NCBI GenBank assembly: GCA_039030175.1
Contig: JBCCER010000015.1
Coordinates: 1 to 43,475 of the forward strand
From: JANQGH01 sp039030175
GTDB taxonomy: Bacteria > Pseudomonadota > Alphaproteobacteria > DSM-16000 > Inquilinaceae
Direction of reading: 5' to 3'
DNA: 43,475 nt
In this document: piece by piece, positions 40,619-43,475 of the stretch
Position numbering within the stretch: position 1 is the first letter of the stretch
Layout: the number at the start of each line of letters is the position of its first letter
Translations under genes and position numbers: made by a program
Notes under the pieces: generated by a model
Seen by the model: only the letters and a program-made list of their open reading frames with translations
Told to the model about the DNA's origin: nothing
Database searches by the model: none

Positions 40619-41844
40619 GATGCCCGAAGATACATCTTCCCGATGCCATTCATGGCGTCGTAGGCCAGATCGAATTGGCGTTTAAATTCGGCCCACTCCA
40701 ACGAACCGCGCAGGGCAACCAGCTGCTCGTGGATTTCACCGATGCTGGTTTGCCCGTCGCAGCGGCCGATGATGGCGCTGGCCAGGGGCGGCATTGCCTG
40801 GCTGATCGGCTGGTCTTCCAGGGTCACCGACATTGGCTGACCCTTGGCCAGCGATTTGGCCAGCCGTTCGCGGTCTATGGCACGCAGAATCGGGATCATT
40901 TTTGGGTCGTCGACATCTGCAATGCGATCGCTCGCCTCTTCGGCACGTGCGGCATAGACGATGTGGGTTTTGATCGCCCCTGAGAGGTCTTCCGCCAGGG
41001 CGGCCCTGGTTGCCGGCGACAGATCGGCCGTTCGGCGGGCAAGGCGCGGGTCGCTAAGGTAGGTTTCCGGCTGGTAGAGCGTCGGCAACGCGTGGCTGAC
41101 CAAGGCCGTTCCGGCCCGATCCAGCCAGGCCAGCACATCATCATGACTGAACGGGACGTCCTGGCTGTGCAACAGCAGGTCATAGAGTTCGGCGTCGCTC
41201 GCCTTGTGATCGGCCAGCACCGCATTACGCTTGAAAAGATTGGTGTTGGGGATCGCCGCCATCAGTTGCTTGGCCAAGGCCACCTGGCGATCGGGCGTCA
41301 GTCCCTCGTCCAAGATCCGCAAGGCTCGCTGCATGGGGTAAACGCCCGTCCGCCCTAGCGCACCGTAAACCATCAGCCCCATGCCACCGCCGGGCGCCAG
41401 CACGGATTTGAGGGCAGCCAGACCCGCATCCGGGTCCTCCAAATGGTGCAACACGCCGCAGCAATCGATGTAGTCGTAAGGTCCCGGTGCCAACTCACTG
41501 ACCGACAAGAGCGAGCCGGTCACAAACCGAACGTTTGTGAGGCCGCGCGCCCTGATCCGCGCCTCGGCTATCGCCCGCGAAGCCGACGATAGATCCAGAT
41601 AAGTGATTTCAGCAGAGATGTCTGCGTCATGGGTTTGTTGGGCCAGCATCACCAGGCCGTCACCCGTGCCGCCGCCTGCGAACAGAACGCGAAACGGGTT
41701 CCGTTCCAAGCGGCCGCGGAACAGGAAATGGGTCAACTCGTCCAGATGGCTGGGCGAGCCGGAGATCAGACGCTTTGCCTCATCCTTCGGGTCGCGCGCC
41801 GGATAGGGGTAGGCCTCATATTGCTGGCGGACCGTATCGCTCAT
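40615..41844 (-). CDS. class I SAM-dependent methyltransferase with extra C-terminal domain
   Basis: The 409-residue protein has a Rossmann methyltransferase domain with motif I VLFAGGGTGDGLVMLA (about 53-68), the acidic strand ITYLDLSSASRAIAEAR and the motif YDYIDCCGVLHHLEDPDAGL. LKSVLAPGGGMGLMVYG follows. The first residues, RQQYEAYPYPARDP, are typical of a group of methyltransferases of unknown substrate. The last 50 residues (DGQTSIGEIHEQLVAL onward) look like a small helical, winged-helix-type domain. No ribosome site is evident at ATG 41844. It follows the asparaginase gene by 18 bp and is probably in its operon. Confidence 0.87.
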   Translation of the reverse strand: MSDTVRQQYEAYPYPARDPKDEAKRLISGSPSHLDELTHFLFRGRLERNPFRVLFAGGGTGDGLVMLAQQTHDADISAEITYLDLSSASRAIAEARIRARGLTNVRFVTGSLLSVSELAPGPYDYIDCCGVLHHLEDPDAGLAALKSVLAPGGGMGLMVYGALGRTGVYPMQRALRILDEGLTPDRQVALAKQLMAAIPNTNLFKRNAVLADHKASDAELYDLLLHSQDVPFSHDDVLAWLDRAGTALVSHALPTLYQPETYLSDPRLARRTADLSPATRAALAEDLSGAIKTHIVYAARAEEASDRIADVDDPKMIPILRAIDRERLAKSLAKGQPMSVTLEDQPISQAMPPLASAIIGRCDGQTSIGEIHEQLVALRGSLEWAEFKRQFDLAYDAMNGIGKMYLRAS

Positions 41845-41862
41845 CGCCGAACCGCCAACTCG

Positions 41863-42903
41863 CTAAACACCCTTGGCGAGACGAACCTCGCCAATTTCCA
41901 AACCGGCCCTGTTCAACAAGGTGGGTCGTGTCCAGTCGGACAACTCGTCCATCTGGTCATTGGTCAAGACGCCCAGCTTGTTCAAAATGCCCGCGACCGC
42001 AACTTCAGCTGCGCGGCTTGCCCCATCGGCGATTTTCAAAGCCAGCCCCAGCTTCATCTCGTCCAAACAGGCGCAGAACACGCCCTCGGCACCGATCTTA
42101 ACCATGGCCCTGCCGTTTAGAGCGCGGTTGATCGCGGCGTCAAAGCGGTCGGTGCCGGACATTAGTTCCGGATAGCCGCTCCAGGCTGCCTTTACCCGTT
42201 CGGCGGCGTCGATCCGTCGGTCGGGCTGGTCGTCGGGCGCTGCAAGCCGGGCCATGGCAACGGCTAACCCACCCAGCGACGTGGCAACCGTCGGCAATGA
42301 GCAGCCATCGATGCCCCAAGGGGCCGACCCTAGCTCCTGCCCGGTCATCCGTTCCAAGATGCCGAGAATGCGCTGCTGTGACGGATGGGTCGTTGCGGTG
42401 TAGCCGGTCAAGGCCTCGCCCTTATGAAGCACCGTCGTTAGCATGCCGGTGTGTTTGCCGGAGCAATTGTTGTGCAGCCGGGTCGGTTCTTCCCCGGCGG
42501 CTATCATGGTCCTGGTCGTCGGCTCGTGCGTTGGCCATTGGGGGCCGCATAGCAAATCATCAACGCTGCAGCCGATCCGATCGAGCCAAGCCGCAACGCG
42601 GGTGGTGTGCATGGGTTCACCGCCATGGCTGGCGCAGGCCAGGGCCAACTCCTCCGGCGATACCTCGAACGCATCCGCGGCCCCGGTCTCGACGATGGCC
42701 AAGGCCTGCAGCGATTTGATCGCGGAGCGTGGATAGACCGGCTGCTCAAAGTCGCCCCAACTCACCTCAACATTGCCTGCGGCATCGGCGACGACGGCAG
42801 CACCGATATGGTGGCTTTCCACCATGTTGCCGCGCGTAACTTCGACCAATGTCTGCCATTGGCCATTCGAATTCGCGGGCAAGGTTTGGGGGCCTGCGTT
42901 CAC
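41863..42903 (-). CDS. class 3 (Rhizobium etli ReAV-type) L-asparaginase
   Basis: This enzyme hydrolyses asparagine to aspartate and ammonia and is unrelated to type I/II asparaginases. With GTG 42903 (AAAGGAAG about 8 bp upstream) the protein has 346 residues. It contains YPRSAIKSLQALAIVETGAAD, ACASHGGEPMHTTR, LHNNCSGKHTGML and WGIDGCSLPT. Ser60, Lys63, Ser92, Cys147, Lys150, Asp199 and Cys201 are each offset by 12 from Ser48, Lys51, Ser80, Cys135, Lys138, Asp187 and Cys189 of ReAV (numbers from memory). The catalytic tandem and the zinc site are therefore complete. TTG 42969 would lengthen it but lacks a ribosome site. Confidence 0.93.
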   Translation of the reverse strand: MNAGPQTLPANSNGQWQTLVEVTRGNMVESHHIGAAVVADAAGNVEVSWGDFEQPVYPRSAIKSLQALAIVETGAADAFEVSPEELALACASHGGEPMHTTRVAAWLDRIGCSVDDLLCGPQWPTHEPTTRTMIAAGEEPTRLHNNCSGKHTGMLTTVLHKGEALTGYTATTHPSQQRILGILERMTGQELGSAPWGIDGCSLPTVATSLGGLAVAMARLAAPDDQPDRRIDAAERVKAAWSGYPELMSGTDRFDAAINRALNGRAMVKIGAEGVFCACLDEMKLGLALKIADGASRAAEVAVAGILNKLGVLTNDQMDELSDWTRPTLLNRAGLEIGEVRLAKGV

Positions 42904-43002
42904 CTGCTGGCTTCCTTTGGCTTTTTTGATTCGGCCTCGCACCTTGCCGCGCGTCGCGGTGGCGTGCAAGAAGCCTAGAACGACAACAGGCTGGTATCAC
43001 GC

Positions 43003-43475
43003 ATGAAGGGCTATTTCGCAATCGGGGCCGAAGGGATCAGCAAGCCGCCCAATTTGGGTGCGCTGATCAGGACAGGGCACGCTTTCGGGGCCTCATACGT
43101 GTTTTCCGTGGCGCCGGCGACGGATGCGGTCGATTTGGGCTCGTCGGATACCTCCGAGGCCGCCCGCAACTTACCCTTCTATCGCTTCCCATCGGTCACC
43201 GACTTCGTGCTTCCGCAGGGCGCAAGCCTCATCGGCATCGAGCTGCTGGACAAAGCCGTCGATCTGCCCAGTTTTCGGCATCCGCGCCAGGCGGTCTATG
43301 TGCTGGGGCCAGAACGCGGCGGGTTGTCAGATGCGATGATCGCGCGCTGCGACCATGTGGTGAAGATACCGACCCGCTTTTCGATCAACGTATCCCTGGC
43401 GGGCGCCCTGGTGCTTTATGATCGCCTGATTTCCCTGGGCCGATTTGCCCCGCGTCCGGTCAAGCCGGGCGGGCC
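43003..43475 (+). CDS. SPOUT (TrmH-type) RNA methyltransferase, 3' end outside window
   Basis: ATG 43003 opens a frame that runs to the window edge without a stop (157 complete codons). The three TrmH/SpoU motifs are present: PPNLGALIRTGHAFGA (about 15-30), VYVLGPERGGLSDAM (about 102-116) and VKIPTRFSINVSLAGALVLY (about 124-143). These enzymes use a knotted fold to methylate a ribose 2'-OH in tRNA or rRNA. The short N-terminus, starting directly at the SPOUT domain, fits the small TrmL-like class that modifies the tRNA wobble position, but the target is not certain. It diverges from the asparaginase operon across about 100 bp. Confidence 0.9.
   Translation, partial: MKGYFAIGAEGISKPPNLGALIRTGHAFGASYVFSVAPATDAVDLGSSDTSEAARNLPFYRFPSVTDFVLPQGASLIGIELLDKAVDLPSFRHPRQAVYVLGPERGGLSDAMIARCDHVVKIPTRFSINVSLAGALVLYDRLISLGRFAPRPVKPGG

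Overview
The window is chromosomal DNA from a high-GC alphaproteobacterium. The evidence is the gene order: tRNA-Ala, a FYDLN-type protein, aroA-cmk-rpsA-ihfB, a LapA-domain protein, pyrF/trpF, trpBA-accD-folC, trxA and addAB-tsaE. From memory, this string recurs in alphaproteobacterial chromosomes. GTG and TTG starts and 1-4 bp gene overlaps are frequent. The order or family cannot be fixed from this sequence; a Rhodospirillales-like lineage is only a guess. No phage, insertion sequence, CRISPR array or integrase was seen.

Layout. 1-3.5 kb: tRNA-Ala(GGC) on the minus strand and a complete TRAP transporter operon (dctQ-dctM-dctP) ended by a strong hairpin. 3.6-9.4 kb: housekeeping block (FYDLN protein, aroA, cmk, rpsA, ihfB, LapA protein). 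9.4-13.8 kb: catabolic insert with an ornithine cyclodeaminase homologue, an AGE-family sugar epimerase, a DUF1127 protein, a LysR regulator and a sarcosine-oxidase-like flavoenzyme. 13.8-15.2 kb: pyrF and trpF. 15.2-20.5 kb: second insert with a phytanoyl-CoA dioxygenase-family enzyme beside an AraC regulator, an arsR-arsP arsenic module and a three-gene phospholipid operon. 20.7-25.2 kb: trpB-trpA-accD-folC. 25.2-32.5 kb, minus strand: tsaE-addB-addA-trxA. 32.7-38 kb: ferredoxin-NADP reductase, a PAS-like membrane protein, yggT-yggU, corA, nnrU and argG. 38-43.5 kb: an exported protein of unknown function, a LysR operon with two related small membrane proteins, a second DUF1127 gene, a methyltransferase, a class 3 asparaginase and the start of a SPOUT RNA methyltransferase cut by the window edge.

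How the genes work together. The backbone supplies aromatic amino acid, pyrimidine, folate and fatty-acid synthesis, translation, and double-strand break repair. The inserts add uptake, catabolic, arsenic and lipid functions with local regulators. Three things deserve most attention. First, the phospholipid operon encodes a CDP-alcohol phosphatidyltransferase that has Asn at two of the four conserved Asp positions. Second, arsR has a near-consensus promoter placed so that its mRNA should be leaderless, with a palindrome in the spacer. Third, DUF1127 genes lie divergent to LysR genes twice, each time with a LysR-type inverted repeat between them, and one of these LysR genes leads an operon of two related 70-residue membrane proteins.
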